Of a stretch of DNA of 40,891 nucleotides, positions 27,167 through 36,680 are shown piece by piece. The DNA is from Pseudomonadota bacterium (GTDB taxonomy: Bacteria; Pseudomonadota; Alphaproteobacteria; UBA1280; JAAZVW01): the NCBI GenBank assembly GCA_018623135.1, contig JAAZVW010000010.1:1-40891 (forward strand), read 5' to 3'. Position numbers and translations under genes: made by a program. Each line of letters starts with the position of its first letter. The stretch's first letter is position 1. The notes beneath the pieces are model-generated. The model saw nothing but the letters and a program-made list of their open reading frames with translations. It had not been told where the DNA came from and searched no databases.

Positions 27167-27318
27167 CTCCTTTAATAAAAAAACGGTATCTTAAGAGAAA
27201 TCTCTTAGGTAAGTGGATGAAAGGAGCCAAAAGACTCCTTTTATTTTTTAACACTGTGATTATAAGTAAAAGACATGCAAATACAAGATTGTATGCATAA
27301 AAAAATAAGAAAATTTAA

Positions 27319-28494
27319 CTATTTATGCTTATACGCACGCACAGAATCCCATTTAGAGCACTGAGGACAACGCCAAAATAGCTTATTGCTAGAAAACCCA
27401 CACTGATCGCACTGCCATAGAGGAAAGAAAGAAATCTTTTCATTAAGATGCTGATGCAGCACCAATAAAGCTTCTTTATTCTCTTCTTTACGTGTTAATA
27501 ACTGACTCAGAGCGTTCGCTGTTTCAATGGTTGTTGGGTTTTGCTCATAAGCACGACGCAAAATTTTAAGTGCATCTTCTGTTTCACCCTGCTCTTCTAA
27601 AAACTGAGCAAAGCTTACAGAACTACGCCAATGCGCTTTAGGATGCAAAGCTGCTGCATGCCATAAAACACGCATACCTTGCTCATCCTCTTTAAAGGCA
27701 TCTGCCATATAAGGCTCAAGAATATAAAATAAATCTGGTCGATTGGCTTGGGCTTCTCTTAAGACATCCTGTGCTTCAGCATAACGTGCTTGTTTAATAA
27801 GTAATTGCACCTGGTCTTCTGCCGCAGCTAAACATCTTGAATCAAGCTTAAGTGCTTTTTCAAAAAGCTTTTGCGCCTCTTCTTCTTTATTTTGTTTAAG
27901 AAGCTCTTGCCCTTGCTTATGCATCAGCAAGGCATGTGTACGTTTTTGTTTCATGTTGGGGTTACGCAAACGATTACGCACAGTAAGGGCTTCTGCCCAT
28001 TTACCCTGTCTTTCATAAAGCTCTGTTAATAAACGATAGGCCTCTAACTTTTCAGGTGTATCCCCTTTAAGCTCAACCAATTGATGCAAGCTTTCTTCTG
28101 CATGAGTTGTAAGCCCCGCACCTTTAAAATCTTTCGCAAGTGCTAACAGCGCCCAACGATGCTGTTCTTCGTTCAAATCTGGGTGCTGAAGCACTGATTT
28201 ATGAAGAGCAACCGCTTTATCAAATTCACCTCTTTCACGGAACACGCGACCTAAAGCCTTACAGGCCTCAATATCAGAATCAGACAAATTCTCTGCCTCT
28301 AAAAACCCTAAAGCCGCATCTGAAGCTGATTGTAAAACAGATGTCACCTCAGAAGGTTTTGCGCTCTGAATCACTTCACGCGCACCTTTAGGTTTTAAAA
28401 CCATGCCTAATAAGAAAAAGCTCAATAAAACTGGCGTCGTAAGAAGCCAGAATTCAGTCGAATACATGTAGTCGGGTATCATAAATTGTTGCAT
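27319..28494 (-). CDS. lapB: LapB/YciM-like TPR protein with C-terminal rubredoxin-type zinc ribbon
   Basis: N-terminal TM, TPRs, C-terminal WQCDQCGFSSNKLFWRCPQCSKWDSVRAY. Confidence 0.85.
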   Translation of the reverse strand: MQQFMIPDYMYSTEFWLLTTPVLLSFFLLGMVLKPKGAREVIQSAKPSEVTSVLQSASDAALGFLEAENLSDSDIEACKALGRVFRERGEFDKAVALHKSVLQHPDLNEEQHRWALLALAKDFKGAGLTTHAEESLHQLVELKGDTPEKLEAYRLLTELYERQGKWAEALTVRNRLRNPNMKQKRTHALLMHKQGQELLKQNKEEEAQKLFEKALKLDSRCLAAAEDQVQLLIKQARYAEAQDVLREAQANRPDLFYILEPYMADAFKEDEQGMRVLWHAAALHPKAHWRSSVSFAQFLEEQGETEDALKILRRAYEQNPTTIETANALSQLLTRKEENKEALLVLHQHLNEKISFFPLWQCDQCGFSSNKLFWRCPQCSKWDSVRAYKHK

Positions 28495-28540
28495 ACCATT
28501 ACTCTATATGATGCACTGCAAAAGTGCAATGATTTGACAA

Positions 28541-28567
28541 AAAAAAGCGACCCATTGGCCGCTTTTT
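28541..28567 (-). terminator. Intrinsic terminator after ihfB
   Basis: AAAAAAGCGACC CATT GGCCGCTTTTT. Confidence 0.65.
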
Positions 28568-28581
28568 ATCCATTTTAAGTC

Positions 28582-28860
28582 TTAGCCGTTGATACGCTCA
28601 CGCAAGTCTTTACCAACTTTAAAGAATGGTGTGCGTTTAGAAGGCACTTCTACTTGCTCACCTGTACGTGGATTACGGCCAGTACGTGCTTCACGCTCAC
28701 GCACAGAAAAAGCACCAAAACCACGTAGTTCTACACGATCACCACGCACAAGTGCTGTTGTGATTTCATCAAAAACTGTTGAAACAAGTTTTTCGATATC
28801 CGAGCTATGTAGCTGAGGATTTTTATCAGAAAGAAGTTGAATCAATTCAGATTTAGTCAT
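28582..28860 (-). CDS. ihfB: Integration host factor subunit beta
   Basis: [34 protein letters not shown]...[47 protein letters not shown]. Confidence 0.96.
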   Translation of the reverse strand: MTKSELIQLLSDKNPQLHSSDIEKLVSTVFDEITTALVRGDRVELRGFGAFSVREREARTGRNPRTGEQVEVPSKRTPFFKVGKDLRERING

Positions 28861-28871
28861 GGTTTTGTTCC

Positions 28872-29747
28872 TTATTTTATAATGCTGAGGGCGGCAGTTG
28901 TGCCACCAAATTTATTTAATATTAACTTTGACTGACTCATAAAATTGTCAAGCCAGTTTTGCTCTTCTTCTAAACTTAACTGAATAAGTGGAAGAGCTGA
29001 ATCTACCTGATATTTTTCGGTTAAAATGTAGCGCACTGTTTGCAAATCACCTAAATGGTCTATCAAGCCAATTTCTTGTGCTTTTTTACCAATAACCACA
29101 CGTGCATCACTAATCAGTTCTAAATTTGCAGGGCTCATATTACGGCGTTTTTTCACAAGGTCAATAAAAATTTCTTTTAATTGATCAACTGTTTGCTGTA
29201 AATAGGCATTTTCCTCACGTGTACGGGCCTTTAAAGGAGAGGTAGAGGCCTTTTTATCACCACTCACAAACTCACTTGACTGAATACCAATCTTTTCGGC
29301 TAAGCCACGCGCATCCACAAGGGGCAACATCACGCCCACAGAACCCGTAAGCGTTGCTGCATTTGCCACAATATCATCTGAGGCAAGCGCAACCATATAA
29401 CCTGCAGATGCAGCTACAGTACCCATATAAACAACAAGTGGTTTCTGTTCAGCAATTTTACGTAATTGCTGATACATATTTAAACCGCCAGTCATTGTAC
29501 CACCTTGAGAGTCCACATAAGCAACAACAGCTTTAATCTGTGGGTCTTGAGCGATGCGCTGCAATTTAACTTCAAGTTCAGGGCTATGGAGTATCATTCC
29601 TGTAATATCTAGCCTCGCGACATAAGCTTTAGGCTTCGCATCAGGCGCGCCATTAAGGCTAGATAGCAAAAGAATGATAAAGAGAAAAAGGGCAAATAGA
29701 CGCCACCTACCGCGGCTTACTTTAAGTTCCATACGTGTAAATGGCAT
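28872..29747 (-). CDS. sppA: S49 family signal peptide peptidase (SppA-like)
   Basis: [51 protein letters not shown]. Confidence 0.9.
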   Translation of the reverse strand: MPFTRMELKVSRGRWRLFALFLFIILLLSSLNGAPDAKPKAYVARLDITGMILHSPELEVKLQRIAQDPQIKAVVAYVDSQGGTMTGGLNMYQQLRKIAEQKPLVVYMGTVAASAGYMVALASDDIVANAATLTGSVGVMLPLVDARGLAEKIGIQSSEFVSGDKKASTSPLKARTREENAYLQQTVDQLKEIFIDLVKKRRNMSPANLELISDARVVIGKKAQEIGLIDHLGDLQTVRYILTEKYQVDSALPLIQLSLEEEQNWLDNFMSQSKLILNKFGGTTAALSIIK

Positions 29748-29773
29748 CTATTATATTCCTTCAACTATTCAAG

Positions 29774-31498
29774 TTATTTTTTAGTGTTCATAGCGTCAGC
29801 TAAAAGATCACCTAAAGAGCTTGAGCCGCTATCATCAGAAGCTAAGTCTTTCATAACTTGTTTTTCTTGGTCTTGTTCTAGAGCTTTAACAGAAAGGCTT
29901 ACCTTACCTGTTTTCGTTACTTGTGTAACTTTAGCTTCTAGTTCATCACCGATGTTGTATGCAGCAGGATCTTGCTTCGCACGATCAGCTGATAGGTTTG
30001 TTTTGCGGATTTCGCCTTGAGTACCGTCAAATTCAACGATAACAGCACTTTCTTCGATTTCCACTACTTTACCTTTAACAACTTGACCCTTCGATACAGA
30101 TTCAGCACCTGCATTTGGGTTTTCTGTAAGTTGTTTAACACCTAAAGAGATACGCTCTTTATCAGCATCGATGCTGATAACTTTGGCTTTCACCATGTCG
30201 CCTTTTTTGTAAGACTTAAGCGCTTCTTCAGCTGAACCATCCCAAGAAAGGTCAGACATGTGAATTAGACCATCAATATCATCAGTAAGTGTAATGAAGA
30301 TACCGAAGTCAGTAATGTTACATACTGGGCCCTCAACTTCTGTGCCTACTGGGTATTTGTCAGCAAAAGTATCCCAAGGGTTTTCTTGGCACTGCTTCAG
30401 ACTTAGAGAAATACGACGCTTGTCGCGGTTGATCTGAAGAACAGATACTTCAACTTCTTCAGAAGTTGAAAGGATCTTGCCAGGGTGTACATTCTTACGT
30501 GTCCAAGATAGTTCAGAAACGTGTACAAGACCTTCAACACCAGGCTGAAGTTCAATAAACGCACCGTAATCAGTAATGTTTGTTACTTTACCAGTTACAA
30601 CTTTACCAATTGGGAAGTCTTCTTCAACTTTAGCCCAAGGATCTTGGTTAAGCTGCTTCAGACCTAGAGATACACGTTTTGTATCTTCGTTGTAACGAAT
30701 CACTTGAACCTGTAGAGATTGACCAACGCTTAGCGCTTCTGAAGGGTGGTTGATGCGGTGCCATGCGATATCTGTGATATGCAATAGACCGTCTACGCCA
30801 CCAAGATCAATAAAGGCACCGTAGTCAGTGATGTTCTTAACAACACCCTCAAGCACTTTACCTTCAGTCATATCTTTAAGGATTTCATCACGCGCTTCTG
30901 TACGAGATTCATCAAGGATAGAACGACGAGAAACAATAATGTTACCACGCTTACGAGACATTTTGATTACTTGGAATTCAAGTGGTGTATTCATAAGTGG
31001 GTTCATGTCACGGATAGGACGTACATCTACTTGAGAACCTGGTAGGAATGCAAGCACACCTTGTAGATCTACTGTGAAACCGCCTTTAACGCGGCCGAAG
31101 ATCACACCAGTTACACGCTCACCAGCGTCGTAAGCTTTTTCAAGTACATCTAAAGCTTCTTCTTGCTTCGCTTTATCACGAGAAAGAATTGCTTCACCGT
31201 TAATGTTGTCTAGGCTTTCTACGTAAACTTCAACTTCATCACCAACTGAGATCTTAGTTTCTTCTTTACCGAATTCTAAGAATTCACGTAGAGAGATACG
31301 ACCTTCAGCTTTCATTGCAACGTCAACAACAGCTTCGTCGCCATCGATAGAAACAATGATACCTTTAACAACAGAGCCAATAATGTCTGTGTTGTTTGAG
31401 AAAGTTTCGTTTAGTAATGCGTCAAAGTCTTCATTTAACGCAGATTCAATCAGTTCAGATGTAATACCTGCTGATTTAAGCTCTTTTTCTGTAATCAT
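29774..31498 (-). CDS. rpsA: 30S ribosomal protein S1
   Basis: 574 aa with repeated S1 domains (NITDYGAFIDLGGVDGLLHITDIAW etc.). Confidence 0.98.
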   Translation of the reverse strand: MITEKELKSAGITSELIESALNEDFDALLNETFSNNTDIIGSVVKGIIVSIDGDEAVVDVAMKAEGRISLREFLEFGKEETKISVGDEVEVYVESLDNINGEAILSRDKAKQEEALDVLEKAYDAGERVTGVIFGRVKGGFTVDLQGVLAFLPGSQVDVRPIRDMNPLMNTPLEFQVIKMSRKRGNIIVSRRSILDESRTEARDEILKDMTEGKVLEGVVKNITDYGAFIDLGGVDGLLHITDIAWHRINHPSEALSVGQSLQVQVIRYNEDTKRVSLGLKQLNQDPWAKVEEDFPIGKVVTGKVTNITDYGAFIELQPGVEGLVHVSELSWTRKNVHPGKILSTSEEVEVSVLQINRDKRRISLSLKQCQENPWDTFADKYPVGTEVEGPVCNITDFGIFITLTDDIDGLIHMSDLSWDGSAEEALKSYKKGDMVKAKVISIDADKERISLGVKQLTENPNAGAESVSKGQVVKGKVVEIEESAVIVEFDGTQGEIRKTNLSADRAKQDPAAYNIGDELEAKVTQVTKTGKVSLSVKALEQDQEKQVMKDLASDDSGSSSLGDLLADAMNTKK

Positions 31499-31628
31499 AA
31501 TATAATAATTTTCCTAAATATAACCTATACCTCTTGAAAAGAAATATAGCTTTCTACCTGGTTTATAAAAAGCAACAACAAGCTTGCGCCTTTGTTACCA
31601 ACTTTAAAATAAAAGCCTCTTACAGCTT

Positions 31629-32312
31629 TTATTTACCGGACTCAGATGTAATAACGCTTAACGCTTTTTGCAAGACCTCTTCTACACAAAGCATGCTCGT
31701 ATCTAGGATATGCGCATCTTTGGCAGGGATAAGAGGGTCTGTTTTACGATTCGCATCGCGCGCGTCGCGCTCCACCATAGCCTGATAAATTTCGTCGAAG
31801 TTAGCAGATTTTCCCATATCTTGCAACTCTTTAACACGTCTTTCTGCACGAATTTTTGGATCTGCTTCTAAAAAGAATTTTACATCAGCATCCGGGCAAA
31901 TCGCTGTACCTGTATCTCGGCCATCCATAATCACCCCTTTATCTGCACCTTTTTCCTGAGCAAATTGCTGCTGGAAAGCCTTAAGTGCTTGGCGTACTTC
32001 TGTTTGAGCTGCAACAACAGAAGCTGCAGAACCAACCTCATCTGCCCTTAAGCTGCGCTGTACATTTTCGCCATCAATAAAAGTGCAAAAACCTGCCTCT
32101 GTGGGCTTAAAGTCATACCTTTCAAGCAAACTTATTGCCGCCTTAGCTGTTTGTTGCGTGTTTTGCAAATCACAATTATCTTTAAGACAAATAAACGCTG
32201 TCGCACGATAAAGCGTACCTGTATCCAAATAATGAAACCCCAAGTGCGTCGCTAAATTTTTAGAAAGCGTGCCCTTGCCAACGCCTGCCGGTCCATCAAT
32301 TGTAATAATCAT
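31629..32312 (-). CDS. cmk: Cytidylate kinase
   Basis: ITIDGPAGVGKGTLSKNLA; DGRDTGTAICPDADVKFFL; ERDARDANRKTDPLIPAKDA. Confidence 0.97.
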   Translation of the reverse strand: MIITIDGPAGVGKGTLSKNLATHLGFHYLDTGTLYRATAFICLKDNCDLQNTQQTAKAAISLLERYDFKPTEAGFCTFIDGENVQRSLRADEVGSAASVVAAQTEVRQALKAFQQQFAQEKGADKGVIMDGRDTGTAICPDADVKFFLEADPKIRAERRVKELQDMGKSANFDEIYQAMVERDARDANRKTDPLIPAKDAHILDTSMLCVEEVLQKALSVITSESGK

Positions 32313-32313
32313 C

Positions 32314-32883
32314 TTATTTGTCTTTCTTATTCTTTTTATCTTCCAAGCCTAAAGTGTCTTTTTCATCAGACGAAAGCGGCACATAACCATATTTATTATC
32401 TTCTGCCTCACCTGGTTTAATCGCTAACACAATAGCAAGCATCAGCATGGCAGAAGTTATCATAAACGAACTATTTTCAGCAATTTTTGCATCCACCACA
32501 ATACCATAAAGACTTAACAGAGAAGGAAAATACATAAACACAACCAAATACCCTGTCATGCCAGTATCATGCAACCTTTTCAAAAACGCTGGTAGCATTA
32601 ACAAAAAAACAGATTCGCTCACCAAGACCATGGCTGCAATATCTCTGTATGTTAAATACCCCATAAGACGCATCAGCTCCATTTGCCTTTCGTCGACAGG
32701 TAAATTAGCGCCATAAATACCCTGTATAGCCATAAGCAAATCAGGATGCATTGCCTGATACCAAGGAAGTGCAAAAAAGTTTAGGGTAAACCATAAAAGT
32801 GTCAGAATACTCGCAACCTTTATATAGCCTCTCCTGTTCATACGACCTTTAAGCTGAAAGTAATTAACCAGACTCTCGTACAT
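32314..32883 (-). CDS. DUF805-like membrane protein
   Basis: FQLKGRMNRRGYIKVASIL and FLKRLHDTGMTGYLV patterns, multi-TM. Confidence 0.8.
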   Translation of the reverse strand: MYESLVNYFQLKGRMNRRGYIKVASILTLLWFTLNFFALPWYQAMHPDLLMAIQGIYGANLPVDERQMELMRLMGYLTYRDIAAMVLVSESVFLLMLPAFLKRLHDTGMTGYLVVFMYFPSLLSLYGIVVDAKIAENSSFMITSAMLMLAIVLAIKPGEAEDNKYGYVPLSSDEKDTLGLEDKKNKKDK

Positions 32884-33032
32884 TTTTTATCTTTCTTAAA
32901 AACCATTATTGTTAGCTTTCTACACCATAACAAAAAGCACCTCTTTTTTAAAGCTTTCACTGCAAGCAAAAACAATGTATACTTTTTAACTAAGCACTCT
33001 GCTTTCCGTTTCCTCATTCAAGGACTCTTACT

Positions 33033-33734
33033 ATGAAGAACCCTTACTTAATCATTACAGTTGACGGCACATCTGCGGTTGGCAAAGGCACGTTATCCAA
33101 AGCCATTGCAGCTAAATACCAACTCAAGTATCTGGATTCTGGTACAATTTATCGCGCCGCAGCGCTTAAACTCAAAAACAGCGGCGTGCAGATTACAGAA
33201 CAGTACAAAGCAACAGCCGAACACTTAGCATTGCTTGACCATAGCAGCGGCTGGTACGATTTCTATTGCATATCAGAAAAACATCAGACCTACGCAACAA
33301 TTGTTGATGGTAAAGATGTTAGCAACCAGCTAAGCAGCGAAGAAATTGCGCAACTTGCATCCATTGTATCAAGCGACCCTCAAATTCGTAAACACATGGA
33401 TATTTTTCAGCAGGCCTTTTTAAGCTTACTGGAACATAGCCCCTTTAAAGGTGTTTTACTTGATGGGCGCACTTCTGGTATAGATATCTTCCCAGAGGCA
33501 GATATTAAATTCTTCATCACATGCAGTAATGAAGTGAAAGCCAAACGCCGCCATTTGCAAACAGGTGAGCCTGAAGCTGACATTCTGGCATCTCTCATAA
33601 AACGAGATGCCCGAGAAAAGTTACGCAAAGCAGGTCAGGTACGCCCAGCAGATGACGCTATTATTGTTGATTCCACAAACCTTACAATCGAAGAAGTACA
33701 ACGGTTGGCTTTTAACGCCATCAACAACCGTTAA
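33033..33734 (+). CDS. Second cytidylate-kinase-like NMP kinase (paralog)
   Basis: ITVDGTSAVGKGTLSKAIA P-loop; DSGTIYRAAAL; DGRTSGIDIFPEADIKFF. Confidence 0.88.
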   Translation: MKNPYLIITVDGTSAVGKGTLSKAIAAKYQLKYLDSGTIYRAAALKLKNSGVQITEQYKATAEHLALLDHSSGWYDFYCISEKHQTYATIVDGKDVSNQLSSEEIAQLASIVSSDPQIRKHMDIFQQAFLSLLEHSPFKGVLLDGRTSGIDIFPEADIKFFITCSNEVKAKRRHLQTGEPEADILASLIKRDAREKLRKAGQVRPADDAIIVDSTNLTIEEVQRLAFNAINNR

Positions 33735-33742
33735 CGCCACAT

Positions 33743-33776
33743 AAAAAAAAGGGATGCATATCGCATCCCCTTTTTT
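33743..33776 (+). terminator. Intrinsic terminator
   Basis: AAAAAAGGGATGC ATATC GCATCCCCTTTTTT. Confidence 0.8.
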
Positions 33777-33789
33777 ATTTTTAACGTTA

Positions 33790-34332
33790 TTAACCGCGTG
33801 TCATGCGCTTTACAACATCATCTTTACGAATAAACTGGTGGTAAAGCGCCGCCAGAATATGGGCAACAATAAGGCCAGCAAAAACCCAGCCACCAATACC
33901 ATGTAATGTATGGAATAAACTACCTAATTCTTGGTTCTTCTCCACAAGTGGTGGCACAGTAAATAAACCAAAGAAGCTTACAGGGTGACCACCCGCAGAA
34001 GACATACCCCAACCCACAAGTGGCATAGCAAACATAAGCGCATATAGCAAACCATGGCCAAATTCAGCAAGTACAATGATCAACTTATTCATACCCGTTG
34101 GTGCTTCTGGTTTTAAATTAATTTGGCGCCAACAAAAACGTGCCACAACAAAAGCAAGCAAGGCAATACCAAAAGATTTATGCAATCCATAAAGTTCAAA
34201 CTTTTCTGGTGAATTTGGCATACCTTCCATATAAAACCCTACAACTAAAATAGCCACAAGGCCAACAGCCATAAGCCAATGAAATGCACGAGAAATAACA
34301 CCATATGATTGAGACGTATTTTTTAAAGACAT
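33790..34332 (-). CDS. Cytochrome b561 family protein
   Basis: 180 aa, SRAFHWLMAVGLVAILVVGFYM; HGLLYALMFAMPLVGWGMSSAGGHPVSFFGLF. Confidence 0.93.
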   Translation of the reverse strand: MSLKNTSQSYGVISRAFHWLMAVGLVAILVVGFYMEGMPNSPEKFELYGLHKSFGIALLAFVVARFCWRQINLKPEAPTGMNKLIIVLAEFGHGLLYALMFAMPLVGWGMSSAGGHPVSFFGLFTVPPLVEKNQELGSLFHTLHGIGGWVFAGLIVAHILAALYHQFIRKDDVVKRMTRG

Positions 34333-34354
34333 ATCTTTACCTCTATATTATTTT

Positions 34355-34483
34355 TTAATACCCAGCTTGCCCCGAGTTAACAGCAAGCATATACTTAACA
34401 ATAAGTAAAACGAATATAGCTAAAAAACTTAGCTTCCAGTGCCTAAAAATAAACTTTAAAAATCCCCAAGGACGAGATAACAT
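34355..34483 (-). CDS. Small single-TM protein, 42 aa
   Basis: MLSRPWGFLKFIFRHWKLSFLAIFVLLIVKYMLAVNSGQAGY*; AGGA upstream of ATG; below the supplied ORF length cut-off. Confidence 0.5.
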   Translation of the reverse strand: MLSRPWGFLKFIFRHWKLSFLAIFVLLIVKYMLAVNSGQAGY

Positions 34484-34537
34484 AAGGCCATATCCTTTTT
34501 ATTAATTTAAACACTAGTGTAAAACAGATCTAAAAAC

Positions 34538-35302
34538 ATGCAACATATTTCAGAAAAATTAACATTTACAATTGAAGGCAGAAAAATTGCCGCTCGTTTA
34601 GATAAGCCTAAAGACCAAACTCCTCTTGCTTATGCCATTTATGCACACTGTTTTACCTGCTCTAAAGATTTTCCAACATCTAGTCGTGTATCAAGAGCCC
34701 TTGCCCAGCGTGGTATTGCTACTTTACGATTTGATTTTTCTGGGCTTGGGGAATCAGAAGGTGTCTTTTGTGATACAAACTTTAACACAAACATCGCAGA
34801 AGTTTTAGCTGCATACGCCTTTTTAGAAGAATTTTATGAAGCCCCTCTTTTAGCCGTAGGACATTCTTTAGGGGGCACTGCCATCTTAAAAGCAGGGCAA
34901 GCAATGCCAGATGTTAAAATCATCAGCACACTTAATTCACCTTACGAGCCGGCACACCTATTTCACCACTTCGGTAATCAAATTGATACAATTAGATTAC
35001 AAGGTGAAGCTGAAGTTGATATTAATGGCATTAAGCACACCATTAAAAAACACTTTTTAGAAGTCGCTGAACAAACAGATATGGCAGAAACCTTGGCTAA
35101 CTTAAACAAACAGCTTATTATTTTCCATGCGCCAGAAGATAGCACAGCTCCGCTTATTAATGCGCAAAAAATATACCAAGCCGCCAACCAGCCCAAAAGC
35201 TTTATTAGTCTAAAAGGTGCCGATCACTTTTTAACCCAACATGAAGACTCTAGCTTTGTGGCAGATATCTTAACAAGCTGGGTTAAAAAAGAGCAGTCTT
35301 AA
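34538..35302 (+). CDS. Alpha/beta hydrolase
   Basis: AIYAHCFTCSKDFPTSSRVSRALAQRGIATLRFDFSGLGESEG; nucleophile elbow VGHSLGG; catalytic GADHFL. Confidence 0.92.
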   Translation: MQHISEKLTFTIEGRKIAARLDKPKDQTPLAYAIYAHCFTCSKDFPTSSRVSRALAQRGIATLRFDFSGLGESEGVFCDTNFNTNIAEVLAAYAFLEEFYEAPLLAVGHSLGGTAILKAGQAMPDVKIISTLNSPYEPAHLFHHFGNQIDTIRLQGEAEVDINGIKHTIKKHFLEVAEQTDMAETLANLNKQLIIFHAPEDSTAPLINAQKIYQAANQPKSFISLKGADHFLTQHEDSSFVADILTSWVKKEQS

Positions 35303-35307
35303 ACCTC

Positions 35308-36558
35308 TTAAAGCTTATGTTTAAGCCATTTATCCATAACAGATGCGGCGGTTAAATCACCTGTTACATTTACCGCTGTGCGTAGCATATCAAGCAGCCT
35401 ATCCACACCCAAAATCAGGGCAATACCAGCACTAGGCACACCAACAGAAGCCAAAATCGTTGCCAAAATAACCAAACCAACACCTGGTGTACCTGGTGTA
35501 CCAACAGATGCTGCAATTGTTGTTATAAGTATCATCGCCATTTCTGTAAACCCAAGCTCTATACCAAAAGCCTGTGCTAAAAACACTGTAGCAACCGATT
35601 GGTAAAGCGCCGTACCATCCATATTAATCGTTGTCCCTAACGGAATCACGAAAGAGCGCACTTCTTCTTTAATTTTAAGTTTCTCTTCAGCTGTTTTTAA
35701 TGTAACAGGCATTGTTGCCGCAGAAGAAGAGGTGCTAAAAGCGAGTAAAAGAGGATCTCTTAAGGCAGAAAAATATTCTTTAAACGGCCTACCTGCCACA
35801 CACTTAGCAACACATAAATACACCAAAAACATACTGAATAGACCCAGAACAACAGTTAACATATAGCTGCCCATAGAAAGCACAGAATCAAAACCTAATT
35901 TAATCACAGCTTCTGTTATTAAGCCCATAACAGCAAGACCTGCTAACTTAAGCACCGCACCCACAACTTTCATTGTCGCATCCTGAATCGCCTCAAGAAC
36001 ATCCATCAACTGCTTTGCTTTACTGCCACGCAATTGCGCAAGTGCCGCCCCCATAATAGCTGCAAAAATAACAACCTGTAGCATTGCCCCTTGGCTCAAC
36101 GCATTAAAAGGATTACTAGGAATTAAACTATAAATAACACCCTTAACACCATCACCCCAAAGAGGCTGATTATCATTTAATTGATTGACATTAATATCTG
36201 CCATCATTTTTTGGTCTATATGCAACCCAGGTTCAAGCAAATTTACCCAGAAAAGACCAATGGAAATAGCAACTGCCGTTGTGCATAAAAAATACGCCAA
36301 AACTCGTGGACCTAAAATTTGTAGGTTTTCTTTACCCGAAGCCACACCTAAAGCAACAGAAACCAAAATAAGAGGCAACACAATCATTTTAATAAGCGCC
36401 AAAAACAAATACCCTGGCACTGCAAGCGTTGTTACAATTGTTTGCCTTACAGAATCAGAAAGTTGAGAAACTTCTGGGCTTAACAAAAACCCAAAACAAA
36501 GCCCTAACAAGAGCCCAATAAGAACTTGTTGCCATAAATGTAACTTAAAATATACCAT
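35308..36558 (-). CDS. Dicarboxylate/amino acid:cation (DAACS) symporter
   Basis: FSTSSSAATMPVTLKTAEEKLKI...VIPLGTTINMDGTALYQSVATVFLAQAFG; start moved to MVYFKLHL with AAGGAGAA RBS. Confidence 0.95.
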   Translation of the reverse strand: MVYFKLHLWQQVLIGLLLGLCFGFLLSPEVSQLSDSVRQTIVTTLAVPGYLFLALIKMIVLPLILVSVALGVASGKENLQILGPRVLAYFLCTTAVAISIGLFWVNLLEPGLHIDQKMMADINVNQLNDNQPLWGDGVKGVIYSLIPSNPFNALSQGAMLQVVIFAAIMGAALAQLRGSKAKQLMDVLEAIQDATMKVVGAVLKLAGLAVMGLITEAVIKLGFDSVLSMGSYMLTVVLGLFSMFLVYLCVAKCVAGRPFKEYFSALRDPLLLAFSTSSSAATMPVTLKTAEEKLKIKEEVRSFVIPLGTTINMDGTALYQSVATVFLAQAFGIELGFTEMAMILITTIAASVGTPGTPGVGLVILATILASVGVPSAGIALILGVDRLLDMLRTAVNVTGDLTAASVMDKWLKHKL

Positions 36559-36680
36559 AACTTTAATTCTCCTTAACCCTAAAGAGGGTAGATGCTTTTG
36601 TTCTTTAAAGTCAAGGTTGAATTTCTTCTCCATTATAAGCAAAGAGCTTCGCCTAATCTTTAATTGTTAGCAGACAGGCT

